A DNA stretch of 17,792 nucleotides. It comes from Ruminococcaceae bacterium UBA3329 (GTDB lineage Bacteria > Bacillota > Clostridia > Oscillospirales > Acutalibacteraceae). The notes below the pieces were generated by a model. The model ran no database searches, was not told the DNA's origin, and saw only the letters and a list, made by a program, of their open reading frames with translations. How positions within the stretch are numbered: position 1 is the first letter of the stretch; every line of letters starts with the position of its first letter. The translations under genes and the position numbers were made by a program. The stretch is taken from assembly GCA_002361875.1 (NCBI GenBank), contig DERX01000041.1:15065-32856 (forward strand), written 5' to 3'. Of the stretch, positions 7,384-15,133 are shown piece by piece.

Positions 7384-7863
7384 TTATTTAATTTTAGTAT
7401 ATAAAATGTGCGAAAAATGTATTCCGTCGGCAGTAAAATCAGTCAACTTTTCCGATGTATAAAGTGATTTATCAAACTCTGGGAAAAATGTGTCCGCATC
7501 CACACATTCGCCGTCTATTTCGGTTAAATAAAGCTTGTCGGCATACTTTAAAAATTCATCATAAATCCTGCCGCCGCCTATAATGAACACATTATCGTTT
7601 TTAGCCGCTTTAAGCGCTTCTTGAACGCCCCCTGCAACTTCTGCACCGTCGGCAACATAATCTGCATTTGTTGTAATAACAATATTCTGTCTGTTTGGCA
7701 GTGCGTGAGGGAGCGACTCAAAGGTCTTTCTTCCCATAATTACAGTGTTGCCCGTTGTAGTTTCACGGAAGAATTTCATATCCTCTTTAAAGTGCCATAT
7801 TAAATCGTTGTTCTTTCCAAGCTCTCGGTTCTTACCGACAGCGGCTATCATTGAAACTGTCAT
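7384..7863 (-). CDS. folA: Dihydrofolate reductase
   Basis: Dihydrofolate reductase reduces dihydrofolate to tetrahydrofolate with NADPH. The 159 residues match the bacterial chromosomal enzyme. MIAAVGKNRELGKNNDLIW opens the fold, and the catalytic acid is Asp28 in FKEDMKFF. The NADPH-binding motif VIMGRKTFESLP follows at 41-52, and the second glycine motif is FIIGGGRIYDEF. The C-terminal strands end with SHILYTKIK. The position usually occupied by Pro in the LPW motif is Ile here (LIW), which I believe is common in Clostridia. The ATG at 7863 is preceded by GGAGAG. The gene lies 14 nt downstream of thyA, so the enzyme recycles the dihydrofolate made by ThyA. A terminator follows. Confidence 0.95.
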   Translation of the reverse strand: MTVSMIAAVGKNRELGKNNDLIWHFKEDMKFFRETTTGNTVIMGRKTFESLPHALPNRQNIVITTNADYVADGAEVAGGVQEALKAAKNDNVFIIGGGRIYDEFLKYADKLYLTEIDGECVDADTFFPEFDKSLYTSEKLTDFTADGIHFSHILYTKIK

Positions 7864-7877
7864 ATTTTTTCTCTCCT

Positions 7878-8780
7878 TTACTGTGCAATCGGGAAAGAAA
7901 TTTTACCCATATGCTCATAGTCAATAAGCTTTATGTCCTTGCAATCCTTTGAATTGTCAAATTTAAAGAAATCGTCAATTTCGGGGTTAAGCCAAAGCTT
8001 CGGAGCAGGAATATCCTCATTTTCGTCCTGACGCTTGATTTGCTCTTTTATTCCGCTCACTTGATTTACATAAATATGCGCGTCCTTTATGCTCCAGTCA
8101 AGCGTGCCCGGTTTTAAGCCGCACACCTGCGCCAGCATACAGAGAAGAGCCGCATACTGCGTGACATTAAAGGGCAGTCCCAGCGGAACATCACATGAGC
8201 GCTGATGAACCCACGCGTTGAGTTTTCCGTCGGTAACATCCCATTCGCTTGACCAAACGCAGGACGGGAGAACTGCAGTGTCAAGGTAATCGTTCTGCCA
8301 AAGTGTCATTATCATTCGCCTGTCCTCGGGATGATTTTTAATTTTGTCAATCAAATTCTGCGTCATTTGAAATTTGTTTACGATATATCCGTAAGCGGTG
8401 CCTATTGTGTGGGCAAACTCCTTGCCGAAATTTTTATGAACCTCGGTTTTAACAAGCTTGCCGTTTTCATCGGGAAGCAACTGAACAGCATTCCAAATAC
8501 CGTTTTCGTCAATTTCCCACTCGTTCCAAATGTTAACATTTCTCTCTTTAAGCCAGCGAACATCGTTTGACTGTGCCTGATATATCCACAGCATTTCAAG
8601 AATTGCCTGACGGATAAAAAGCTGTTTTGTTGTTAATACGGGAAACTCCTCCGACAAATCAAAATGAAAATGATGCGACGGAATTTTTATTGTATTTATC
8701 CCTGTTCTGTTTTCAACCTCTGTCCCCTCTGACAGAATTTTTCTGCATAAATCAAGATAGTCTTTATCCCATTTTGACAT
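7878..8780 (-). CDS. thyA: Thymidylate synthase (ThyA type)
   Basis: ThyA methylates dUMP to dTMP with methylene-tetrahydrofolate, releasing dihydrofolate. The 300-residue protein shows NRTGINT at 24-30 (Arg25, phosphate binding), PVLTTKQLF, and EMLWIYQAQSNDVRWL. The catalytic cysteine is Cys174 within LPSCVWSS. RSCDVPLGLPFNVTQYA at 194-210 matches the dUMP-binding segment, and DAHIYVNQ at 233-240 the folate and dUMP contacts. The context of the nucleophile differs from the common LPPCH form, as does the C-terminal FPIAQ, but all key residues are present. folA follows 14 nt downstream and a Na/Pi transporter gene lies 26 nt upstream. No flavin-dependent ThyX is seen in the window. Confidence 0.95.
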   Translation of the reverse strand: MSKWDKDYLDLCRKILSEGTEVENRTGINTIKIPSHHFHFDLSEEFPVLTTKQLFIRQAILEMLWIYQAQSNDVRWLKERNVNIWNEWEIDENGIWNAVQLLPDENGKLVKTEVHKNFGKEFAHTIGTAYGYIVNKFQMTQNLIDKIKNHPEDRRMIMTLWQNDYLDTAVLPSCVWSSEWDVTDGKLNAWVHQRSCDVPLGLPFNVTQYAALLCMLAQVCGLKPGTLDWSIKDAHIYVNQVSGIKEQIKRQDENEDIPAPKLWLNPEIDDFFKFDNSKDCKDIKLIDYEHMGKISFPIAQ

Positions 8781-8806
8781 AATATCACCCTACATATAAA
8801 AATTTA

Positions 8807-10435
8807 TCAGTTCGGCTTTTTGAAAACTGCCCATGCAATGTTTGTTGCGTGGTCACCGACTCTTTCAAAATCAGTAATTGTATTAACAAACAGCATACCC
8901 GCCTTGGTGTCGCAGGAGCGGTCGTTTAATCGGTCAATATGAAGCTGTTCAAAGGTTTCCTGCATTTTGTCAATGGATTCCTCTAACGAATTAACCTTGC
9001 TTGCTTCGTCATAAGTTATTTCCTGATTTGTAAACGATTCAATTGATGTGTCAACAAGGTCAAGAACTGTTTCATACATACGTTTAAGCTCGGATTCAGC
9101 TTCAGATGAAAAATGAATGTTATCATTAACCCTTGACTGCGCCGCCTCGGAAAGATTCTGTGCATGGTCGCCTATACGCTCAATATCATTTATAACATGA
9201 AAAACACGGCCGATATATTTTGCATCCTGATATGCCAAATCAAGAGAGTTTATTTTAACAAGAATAGGCGTAATGTTATGGTTAAGATAATTTATTACAT
9301 CTTCGTTATGCTGAATTTCATCAAAATGCTCGGTTGTGTTATTAAGTAAATCCTGCGCCGCCAAGCTGAAATTATTGCGGGCAAGCAAAGCCATACGGTG
9401 AACCTCTTTTGCGACCTGAGCCACTGCAAAGGGCGGAGTTTTAAGCATAAGAGAGTCAACATACTGCATACTGAAATCGTTTTCGCCCTCTTCGTTTTTG
9501 TCGGGAATAATAAGGCAGGAAAGCTTAACAAGGATTTTAGCAAACGGGAACATTATAACAGTTGAAACCACATTAAATATGATGTGAACCATTGACAACT
9601 GCATCATTGTGTTGTCACCGCAAATCTGTTCAATCCACCTTGTGTACGGGATAAACTGAGAAACTGCAATGAAAAATACCGTTCCGAACACATTAAAAAG
9701 AATATGCATAACTGCGGTACGCTTTGAATTTTTCTTTGTGCCTATTGCTGAAATAAGAGCCGTAATACATGTACCTATATTTTGACCGTAAATAACAAAT
9801 ACGGCAAAATTTAACGGAATTAACCCCTTTGATGCCAAAGCCTGCAAAATACCGATGCTCGCCGCGGAAGAATGAAGAACAGCGGCTGTAACTGCGCCTA
9901 TGACGATAGCCAAAACGTAATTGTTCTCGGCGCTTAAAATCCAATTTTTGAAAATTTCGGACTCTGCAAGCGGACTCATTGAGGTTTTCATTAAAGACAT
10001 TCCGAGGAAAAGCATACCGAAGCCTGTAACCGCAAGTCCCAAATGCTTATGTAAGTTCTTTTTTGCAAGCATCGACCAAAATGCGCCTATGCCGATTGCA
10101 ATCGGGGCGTATTTGCCTATATCAAGAGAAACAAGAACGCTTGTCGTCGTTGTACCGATATTAGCGCCCATAATAACGCCGATCGCCTGTGTCAGATTCA
10201 TAATACCTGTATTAACGAAGCCGACAACCATAACGGTAGTGGCGGTTGAGCTTTGAATAAGCGTTGTAATTATGAAACCTACAAGAACGGCAAAAAAACG
10301 GTTTTTTGTCATTCTTTCAAGCAATGTTTTAAGCTTTGCGCCTACGGCAAGCTCTAAGCCTTCGCCCAAAATTTTAATTCCATAAAGCAAAAGACCCATA
10401 CCGCTCAAAAGCATAGCTATATTTTCAAATCCCAT
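8807..10435 (-). CDS. Na+/phosphate cotransporter family protein with C-terminal PhoU-like domain
   Basis: This 542-residue protein is of the NptA/YjbB type: an inverted-repeat membrane transporter for sodium-coupled inorganic phosphate, with a cytoplasmic PhoU-like helical domain. The first repeat carries GFIITTLIQSSTATTVMVVGF, with QSSTATT at 61-67, followed by MGANIGTTTTS. The second repeat carries AVLHSSAASIGILQA (187-193) and GQNIGTCITA. About eight or nine hydrophobic segments fill residues 1-310. The PhoU-like helices run from about 340, with two ERxGDHAxN signatures: DIERIGDHAQNLSE and DFERVGDHATNIAW. The second QSS motif has His in place of the first Gln, which may be a lineage variant. 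The ATG at 10435 has a close GAGGTGG site. It lies 19 nt downstream of the GH20 gene and 26 nt upstream of thyA. Confidence 0.92.
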   Translation of the reverse strand: MGFENIAMLLSGMGLLLYGIKILGEGLELAVGAKLKTLLERMTKNRFFAVLVGFIITTLIQSSTATTVMVVGFVNTGIMNLTQAIGVIMGANIGTTTTSVLVSLDIGKYAPIAIGIGAFWSMLAKKNLHKHLGLAVTGFGMLFLGMSLMKTSMSPLAESEIFKNWILSAENNYVLAIVIGAVTAAVLHSSAASIGILQALASKGLIPLNFAVFVIYGQNIGTCITALISAIGTKKNSKRTAVMHILFNVFGTVFFIAVSQFIPYTRWIEQICGDNTMMQLSMVHIIFNVVSTVIMFPFAKILVKLSCLIIPDKNEEGENDFSMQYVDSLMLKTPPFAVAQVAKEVHRMALLARNNFSLAAQDLLNNTTEHFDEIQHNEDVINYLNHNITPILVKINSLDLAYQDAKYIGRVFHVINDIERIGDHAQNLSEAAQSRVNDNIHFSSEAESELKRMYETVLDLVDTSIESFTNQEITYDEASKVNSLEESIDKMQETFEQLHIDRLNDRSCDTKAGMLFVNTITDFERVGDHATNIAWAVFKKPN

Positions 10436-10454
10436 ATTCCACCTCAGATAACTT

Positions 10455-12035
10455 TCAGCCTTTCAGCGTTTCGTTGTATTTATACTCGTTTCCCTTAACC
10501 CCCAAATGATAGCAGGAAACATTTTTAATACCGAATTTTTTCTTTTCAAGACGTGAATAGTTAATGTTTTTGGATTTCATATACAGCTTAAAGAAGTCCA
10601 AACGCTTGTAAAAATCCTTGAAGTTTTTGTATTTTTCTTTTGTCCACGCAACTTCAGCTAAAGCAAACATTCTGGGATAAATTGAAAATTCAAGTGTTTC
10701 TTTATCGGTTATCCACTCGCTCCACGCTTCAAATTCAACACCCAAAACAGAGCTGTCGTCAGTAATTCCGAATTTTGCTTCATTGAATTTATATGTTTTC
10801 TTAAGCGGCATACAGGAATAAGACATATCGAAATAAAAATGTGTGGACGGAGAAAGAATGAAGCTTCTTTTCTTTGACTCCTTTTTTACCCAAAGAGGAT
10901 TTCTCAGAATCCAATAATGGCAAACAAAATTATCATTTGCTATATCGGTTATGCCGTCGTTCCAAGCAATGCAGGTCTTACCCTTAGATTTGAGAAAATC
11001 ACTTATTCTGTTCATAAATACGGACTGAAGCTCTGCCGCAGTTTTAATATTATTATCTTCTATTGCTTTTTGGCAGTCGGGACAGTCGTTTTTCCACACC
11101 TTATGACCGAGCTGAGCCTCATCGCCGCCTATATGGAAATATTTGTACGGAAAAAGCTCAACAACCTCGGAAAGCAGGTTTTCAACAAATTCGTATGTAT
11201 GCTCTTTGCCGGGGCAAAGAACATTTTTAAATACGCCGTTTTCAGTGACAACCTCGCACCCTTCTCCGCCGCATACAAGCTCAGGGTAAGCGGCTATCAT
11301 ACAAGAGGTGTGACCGGGAAGGTCGATTTCGGGAATTATGTCAATATGCATTTTTTTTGCATATTCCACAATTTCCCGTATTTCGTTTTTTGTGTAATAA
11401 TGAAAATACTCGTTTTCCTCTTCTTCGTGCTTGCAAATCTTGGAAAGCGGCAAATCTTTTCCCTGCAAATGCTCATATTTCCTCTTACTGCCTACGAAAT
11501 TGAGCAAAGGATACTTTTCACTTTCAATTCTAAAGCCTTGGTCATCGCTCAAATGCCAATGAAATTTATTTAGCTTTAAAAGAGCCATATTGTCAAGCGT
11601 TTGCTTAATTGTTTCAGCGCCGAAGAAATGGCGGCTTTCGTCAATCATACCGCCTCTGTACGAAAACCTCGGATAATCGTAAATATCCGCGCCGAGAAGC
11701 GTTGCTTTGCCGCTCTCTTTCTTGCTCTGCATAAGCATAATTTTAAGTGTAACCGCACCGTAAAAAGCGCCTGCACAGTCAGACGCTGTAATTACAACGC
11801 CGTTTTCGTCAATTCTGAGGGTGTAACCCTCTTTGGGAACGGACGCATCTTTATTAAATTTAATTGCGCCGTCAGACGCGTCCGCCTTGGTTTTTAAATA
11901 ATCGGTTAAAAACTTACCTGCCTCAACAAATTCAGGAACGCAAAGAACCTGAGTTTCACTTGTTACGGTAAAGCTGGCGTCTACCGTGTCATACCGCTGC
12001 GGCTTCGGGATTATACTGTATTTCGGTGCTTTCAT
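10455..12035 (-). CDS. Beta-N-acetylhexosaminidase, glycoside hydrolase family 20
   Basis: This 526-residue GH20 enzyme removes terminal beta-linked GlcNAc or GalNAc, as from chitin fragments, mucin or glycans, by substrate-assisted catalysis. An N-terminal domain of about 120 residues (SIIPKPQRYD, then ENGVVITASDCAGAFYGAVTL) precedes the catalytic barrel. That barrel starts at RFSYRGGMIDESRHFF (conserved Arg) and holds NKFHWHLSDDQGFRIE, IPEIDLPGHTS and the catalytic pair Asp305-Glu306 in YFHIGGDEAQ. There is no signal peptide, so it probably acts in the cytoplasm on imported oligosaccharides. The ATG at 12035 follows GGAGG and overlaps the TGA of the GDPD gene as ATGA. An in-frame ATG at 12062 lies upstream of that ribosome site and is less likely. 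Ligand specificity is not clear. Confidence 0.93.
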   Translation of the reverse strand: MKAPKYSIIPKPQRYDTVDASFTVTSETQVLCVPEFVEAGKFLTDYLKTKADASDGAIKFNKDASVPKEGYTLRIDENGVVITASDCAGAFYGAVTLKIMLMQSKKESGKATLLGADIYDYPRFSYRGGMIDESRHFFGAETIKQTLDNMALLKLNKFHWHLSDDQGFRIESEKYPLLNFVGSKRKYEHLQGKDLPLSKICKHEEEENEYFHYYTKNEIREIVEYAKKMHIDIIPEIDLPGHTSCMIAAYPELVCGGEGCEVVTENGVFKNVLCPGKEHTYEFVENLLSEVVELFPYKYFHIGGDEAQLGHKVWKNDCPDCQKAIEDNNIKTAAELQSVFMNRISDFLKSKGKTCIAWNDGITDIANDNFVCHYWILRNPLWVKKESKKRSFILSPSTHFYFDMSYSCMPLKKTYKFNEAKFGITDDSSVLGVEFEAWSEWITDKETLEFSIYPRMFALAEVAWTKEKYKNFKDFYKRLDFFKLYMKSKNINYSRLEKKKFGIKNVSCYHLGVKGNEYKYNETLKG

Positions 12036-12775
12036 TTCATTTCCTCCAAAACATTTCTGCAAAAGTCGGGTAGATTTGTAATCAATGCGTCACAGCCCAT
12101 TCGTGTGAGGCTGACGATTTCATCATACTCGTTTACAGTCCACGGATTTACTGCCATTCCCTCTTTGTGAAGAGAGTCAACCTCATCTTCTGTGATAAGT
12201 ATTTTTTCGGGATGAGCCGCATCGGCTCTCAGTTCCTTACAGTATTTGGCGATTCCGTAGTTTCTTACTTCTTTTGCTAAATCGCCCGTTTCATAAAGAA
12301 ATCCCGTTTTAATTTCGGGAGCAATTTCCTTTGAAAGACGGATACACTCAGGGTCAAAGCAGGAAATAATTACATTATTTTCCATCCCAAATTTATGCAC
12401 CTCGTCAATTGTGCGTTTAACAAGGTCATTCGGCTTTTTCGGCGGCTTAATTTCAATGTTAACCATTGTCATATTCTTTACAATTTCAAGAAGTTCTGAC
12501 AGTGTCGGAATTAAAGTCCCCTTAAAATCCGAGCTGAAATAAGAGCCGAAATCGAATTTACGAAGTTCAGAAAATGTCATATCGTCAATAAGGCCTTTTC
12601 CGTTTGATGTTGCGTCAACTGTGTAGTTATGGCAAATAACGATTTCACCGTCTTTTGAAAGATGAACATCGGTTTCAATACCGTCAGCCATAAGCTTTAC
12701 TGCCTTCGAAAAAGCAGGGAGAGTATTCTGCGGAGCATATTTGTTGGCGCCCCTGTGTGAAATAATAAGCGGCAT
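12032..12775 (-). CDS. Glycerophosphodiester phosphodiesterase family protein
   Basis: This 247-residue GDPD TIM barrel would hydrolyse glycerophosphodiesters to glycerol-3-phosphate and an alcohol. The catalytic outline is present: ISHRGANKYAPQNTLPAF (His7, Arg8), GIETDVHLSKDG (Glu34, Asp36) and ICHNYTVDATSNG (His49). Further conserved segments are MVNIEIKPP, VIISCFDPE and VNPWTVNEYDE. No signal peptide is seen, so the enzyme is probably cytoplasmic. An upstream TTG at 12784 overlaps the GAAAGG ribosome site that serves the ATG at 12775, so I chose the ATG. It is the first gene of a coupled pair with GH20 and has its own promoter. Substrate could be deacylated phospholipid or a teichoic-acid breakdown product. 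Confidence 0.9.
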   Translation of the reverse strand: MPLIISHRGANKYAPQNTLPAFSKAVKLMADGIETDVHLSKDGEIVICHNYTVDATSNGKGLIDDMTFSELRKFDFGSYFSSDFKGTLIPTLSELLEIVKNMTMVNIEIKPPKKPNDLVKRTIDEVHKFGMENNVIISCFDPECIRLSKEIAPEIKTGFLYETGDLAKEVRNYGIAKYCKELRADAAHPEKILITEDEVDSLHKEGMAVNPWTVNEYDEIVSLTRMGCDALITNLPDFCRNVLEEMK

Positions 12776-12826
12776 AATAGACAACCTTTCATTTCTATTT
12801 AATTAAGGCGAATAACACCGTTTATT

Positions 12827-12855
12827 ATTTTATTAAATTTTTTACAACTTGTAAA
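12827..12855 (-). promoter_or_regulatory. Promoter of the GDPD-GH20 operon
   Basis: On the minus strand, TTTACA (12855-12850) and TAAAAT (12832-12827) each match the sigma-A consensus at five of six positions and are 17 nt apart. The start would lie near 12820, giving a leader of about 45 nt. The -35 box is one arm of a perfect palindrome, and the promoter begins only 3 nt past the spoIIR stop codon. Confidence 0.6.
12841..12855. promoter_or_regulatory. Putative operator: 15-bp perfect palindrome over the -35 box
   Basis: TTTACAA-C-TTGTAAA is a perfect dyad with a single central base. The minus-strand arm contains the TTTACA -35 box of the GDPD-GH20 promoter. A one-base centre cannot form a full hairpin, and no T tract follows, so a protein-binding operator is more likely than a terminator for spoIIR. 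The cognate regulator is unknown. Confidence 0.5.
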
Positions 12856-12858
12856 TAC

Positions 12859-13494
12859 TTATTTCAGTTTTTCTGCAATTTTTTCATATATTTCCACTAT
12901 TTTGAATTTGAATTTATATTTATTTCCGCCCTCAACAATTTCAGTTTCGCTTTCATCAAGCACATCTGAAAGCTCACATTCTTTTGTTGCCGCAGGCAAG
13001 CACATCGGCGGAAACATTACACACCACCAATTATGACCCTTGCCCTCGCCTATTATCACCTTAACAGCTGTGTAATATCCTGCCGGCAGGGTTACGGAAC
13101 CTTCGTATGTTCTTGTGTTAAAAAATTCGTTATCGACAGTTATTTTCACATCGTATGAGAATCCCTCGTTTTCAATAACTTCGAGTGCGGCTTTGCGAAG
13201 GCGCTCGGTTTCAGGCAGAATTTTTTGTTTTGCGTCCTCTGCGGTGACAGAACCGTCAAAAATTTCTTTGCCCTCGGCAAGCACCGCATCTCGCACCTTC
13301 AGCTTTAGCTCTTGGTCTGCATTTGAATCCGAATTTGCAATAACATGCATTCTGAGCATTTTTGAACGAATGCTTTTACAGCCTGCGGAAAATGATGAAA
13401 TATTCAGCACACACGCAATAAGCAAAGCCGCCAAAACAGACGCCTCAATTTTATAAATTCTATTTTTTATGATTTTTCTGTTTTTAATATCCAT
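12859..13494 (-). CDS. spoIIR: Stage II sporulation protein R
   Basis: SpoIIR is the forespore-made signalling protein that activates the SpoIIGA protease to process pro-sigma-E in the mother cell. The 211-residue protein has an N-terminal hydrophobic anchor or signal at about 17-37. The family core follows: MLRMHVIANSDSNADQELKLKVRDAV (HVIANSDS at 50-57), then LPAGYYTAVKVIIGEGKGHNWW and CVMFPPMC (NWWCVMFPPMC at 155-165). The start ATG at 13494 has GGAG 8 nt upstream. A longer frame starting at 13554 lacks such a site. A sigma-F promoter would be expected upstream, but I did not find a convincing match. The gene diverges from an ECF sigma operon; no functional link is implied. Confidence 0.93.
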   Translation of the reverse strand: MDIKNRKIIKNRIYKIEASVLAALLIACVLNISSFSAGCKSIRSKMLRMHVIANSDSNADQELKLKVRDAVLAEGKEIFDGSVTAEDAKQKILPETERLRKAALEVIENEGFSYDVKITVDNEFFNTRTYEGSVTLPAGYYTAVKVIIGEGKGHNWWCVMFPPMCLPAATKECELSDVLDESETEIVEGGNKYKFKFKIVEIYEKIAEKLK

Positions 13495-13531
13495 AAATAA
13501 CACTCCTTTTGTTTTATATTCGAAATGAGTG

Positions 13532-13559
13532 TTGACACGATTTTCGGATATCATTCAAT
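13532..13559 (+). promoter_or_regulatory. Possible promoter of the sigma/anti-sigma operon
   Basis: A perfect TTGACA (13532-13537) and TTCAAT (13554-13559, four of six matches) are 16 nt apart, about 110 nt upstream of the sigma-factor ATG. The -10 box is weak, and ECF operons are often self-driven from a different promoter type, so this is tentative. Confidence 0.35.
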
Positions 13560-13667
13560 CGATTTTGTCGAAGCAGTAGAAAAAATCTAAAATAAATGTT
13601 ACTATTAAGTGAGATATATTATTATAAATCGGTAGTATATAGTTGAGGCGGAAAGGAAGGCGGTAAA

Positions 13668-14225
13668 ATGAATGACATGGAAATAATTCAGTTGTTTTTT
13701 GAGCGTTCGGAACAAGCAATTAAGGAATTGTCAGAAAAATACGGAGCAGCATGCTCAAAAATTGCATTTAACATACTTAACAACACTCAGGACGCTGAGG
13801 AATGCGTCAATGACGCTTACCTCGGTGTGTGGAATACTATTCCGCCGCAAAATCCTAATCCCTTACAAAGCTATGTTTACAGAATTGTACGCAACCTTGC
13901 AATCAAGAAGCACCGTTTTGGCACCGCCGCCAAGAGAAAAAGTACATACGATATCACATTAGACGAGCTTGAAAACTGCTTTTCATCATCCGTTTCGGCA
14001 GACGATGAATTCAACGCAAAGGAAATCTCACGAATTATAAGCGAGTTTCTCGAAACGCTTGATAAGGAAAACAGAATTATATTCATACGCCGTTATTGGT
14101 ATTCGGATTCAATTACCGATATTGCAAAACAGTTCGGCAGGAACGAGCACAATATATCTGTCCGCCTTTCAAGAACAAGAGAGAAACTTAAAAAGTATTT
14201 GATTAAGGAAGGAGTCACGATATGA
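13668..14225 (+). CDS. ECF-type RNA polymerase sigma factor
   Basis: This 185-residue sigma-70-family factor has the two-domain ECF layout. Region 2 lies at about residues 10-80, with AFNILNNTQDAEECVNDAYLGVWNTIP and SYVYRIVRNLAIKKHR, covering the RNA polymerase contact and -10 recognition. Region 4 is at about 130-178: FLETLDKENRIIFIRRYWYSDSITDIAKQFGRNEHNISVRLSRTREKLKKYL, with a helix-turn-helix for the -35 element. There is no region 1 or 3. The ATG at 13668 follows GGAAGGCGG. The gene's TGA overlaps the next ATG as ATGA, which is usual for a sigma factor coupled to its anti-sigma. It is expected to control its own operon and a small regulon; the trigger is unknown. Confidence 0.93.
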   Translation: MNDMEIIQLFFERSEQAIKELSEKYGAACSKIAFNILNNTQDAEECVNDAYLGVWNTIPPQNPNPLQSYVYRIVRNLAIKKHRFGTAAKRKSTYDITLDELENCFSSSVSADDEFNAKEISRIISEFLETLDKENRIIFIRRYWYSDSITDIAKQFGRNEHNISVRLSRTREKLKKYLIKEGVTI

Positions 14226-15115
14226 AAAGAGAAAAGATTTCCGAAATCATAGAAAATATAGATGAAAAATATATAGAAGAAGCCGCCGATTTAAGCATCG
14301 GTATCAAATCAAATAACAAACGCACATTTTCAAGCATCAAAGTACTTGCGGCTTGCGTTGCAATGGTTTTTGCGACAACAGGCGGTTACTTTTTGTTTAG
14401 AACCGCATTTCCGCCGAAAGCAGTCCGTTATTACAGTGATTATGTTTCGGAAGACCGAGCTTTCGCTTTAAGTGACACCCGCAGATACATCGGAGCGACA
14501 AAATATGTCTTTGTTGCTAAAGTCATTGAAACACACGATTATTACACAGAACGCCTATTTCACGATTTTCCCGCTGTTGTAGACTATTATGACAGCGAAT
14601 TTACTGAATGTCGCCTTACTGTCATTAACAATATTAAGGGAGATTTGGCTGTTGGCAAGGATTTTTCTTATTATAAAGTCGCCGGTGTAAATAAGTTGAG
14701 AACCCATATTATTTTATATGAAAATGGTGATGTTTTACCCGAAGTCGGAAAATATTATGTTTTTTTCGGTGTTGTTCACCCTGACGGCACAATGACAGGC
14801 GGCGGCACATATCCACTCGAAGACGGAATAAATGAAAGCAATTTAGAAACTTCAGCAATATATCGAAAATATGTTGACGCATACAACAAGCAAATCATCA
14901 CATACAGAGATTTCGATTATATGTGTTCAGCAGATATAAATTACGACGACGGAAGCTATAATGCAAAGGTTTATGCCGAATATCTTAAGTGGGATGAAGA
15001 AATTGACAGAAAATATGCCGCGGAGCAATCTATAAGCTATGAGGAATACCATAAAAAACATTTTGATTTTAAATACGACAGGGCAGTTAAAAAAGGCAAT
15101 CCGAAAATTAAGTAA
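14222..15115 (+). CDS. Single-pass membrane anti-sigma-like protein with extracytoplasmic domain
   Basis: The 297-residue protein has a short cytoplasmic N-terminus (MKREKISEIIENIDEKYIEEA) resembling those of clostridial ECF anti-sigma proteins. One transmembrane helix follows at about 40-60 and then a large outer domain. The domain at about 92-222 holds YVFVAKV (95-101), ETHDYYTER (103-111), TEC (128-130), NIKG (137-140) and KYYVFFG (167-173). The pattern of VFVxxV, then a strand ending in KG, then YYxFFG recalls a broad class of secreted Firmicutes domains I cannot name. A charged tail at 228-297 is unique to this protein. The ATG at 14222 overlaps the sigma-factor stop by 4 nt. No zinc-binding HxxxCxxC motif is visible. 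Anti-sigma function is inferred from coupling and topology. Confidence 0.75.
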   Translation: MKREKISEIIENIDEKYIEEAADLSIGIKSNNKRTFSSIKVLAACVAMVFATTGGYFLFRTAFPPKAVRYYSDYVSEDRAFALSDTRRYIGATKYVFVAKVIETHDYYTERLFHDFPAVVDYYDSEFTECRLTVINNIKGDLAVGKDFSYYKVAGVNKLRTHIILYENGDVLPEVGKYYVFFGVVHPDGTMTGGGTYPLEDGINESNLETSAIYRKYVDAYNKQIITYRDFDYMCSADINYDDGSYNAKVYAEYLKWDEEIDRKYAAEQSISYEEYHKKHFDFKYDRAVKKGNPKIK

Positions 15116-15133
15116 AGACGGAGCGTTGCGATT

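Noticed and set aside
7384..7863. LIW instead of LPW in DHFR as a trimethoprim-resistance marker
   Set aside because: Although change at this Pro is known to affect trimethoprim in E. coli, Ile here appears to be an ordinary clostridial variant; no resistance can be claimed.
10917..11573. 218-residue open frame on the plus strand opposite the GH20 gene
   Set aside because: It lies antisense to a gene with complete GH20 motifs, has no family features and no ribosome site context; a shadow frame.
13495..13667. Sigma-F promoter for spoIIR
   Set aside because: Expected from biology, but I found no convincing match to the sigma-F -35/-10 pattern by eye.
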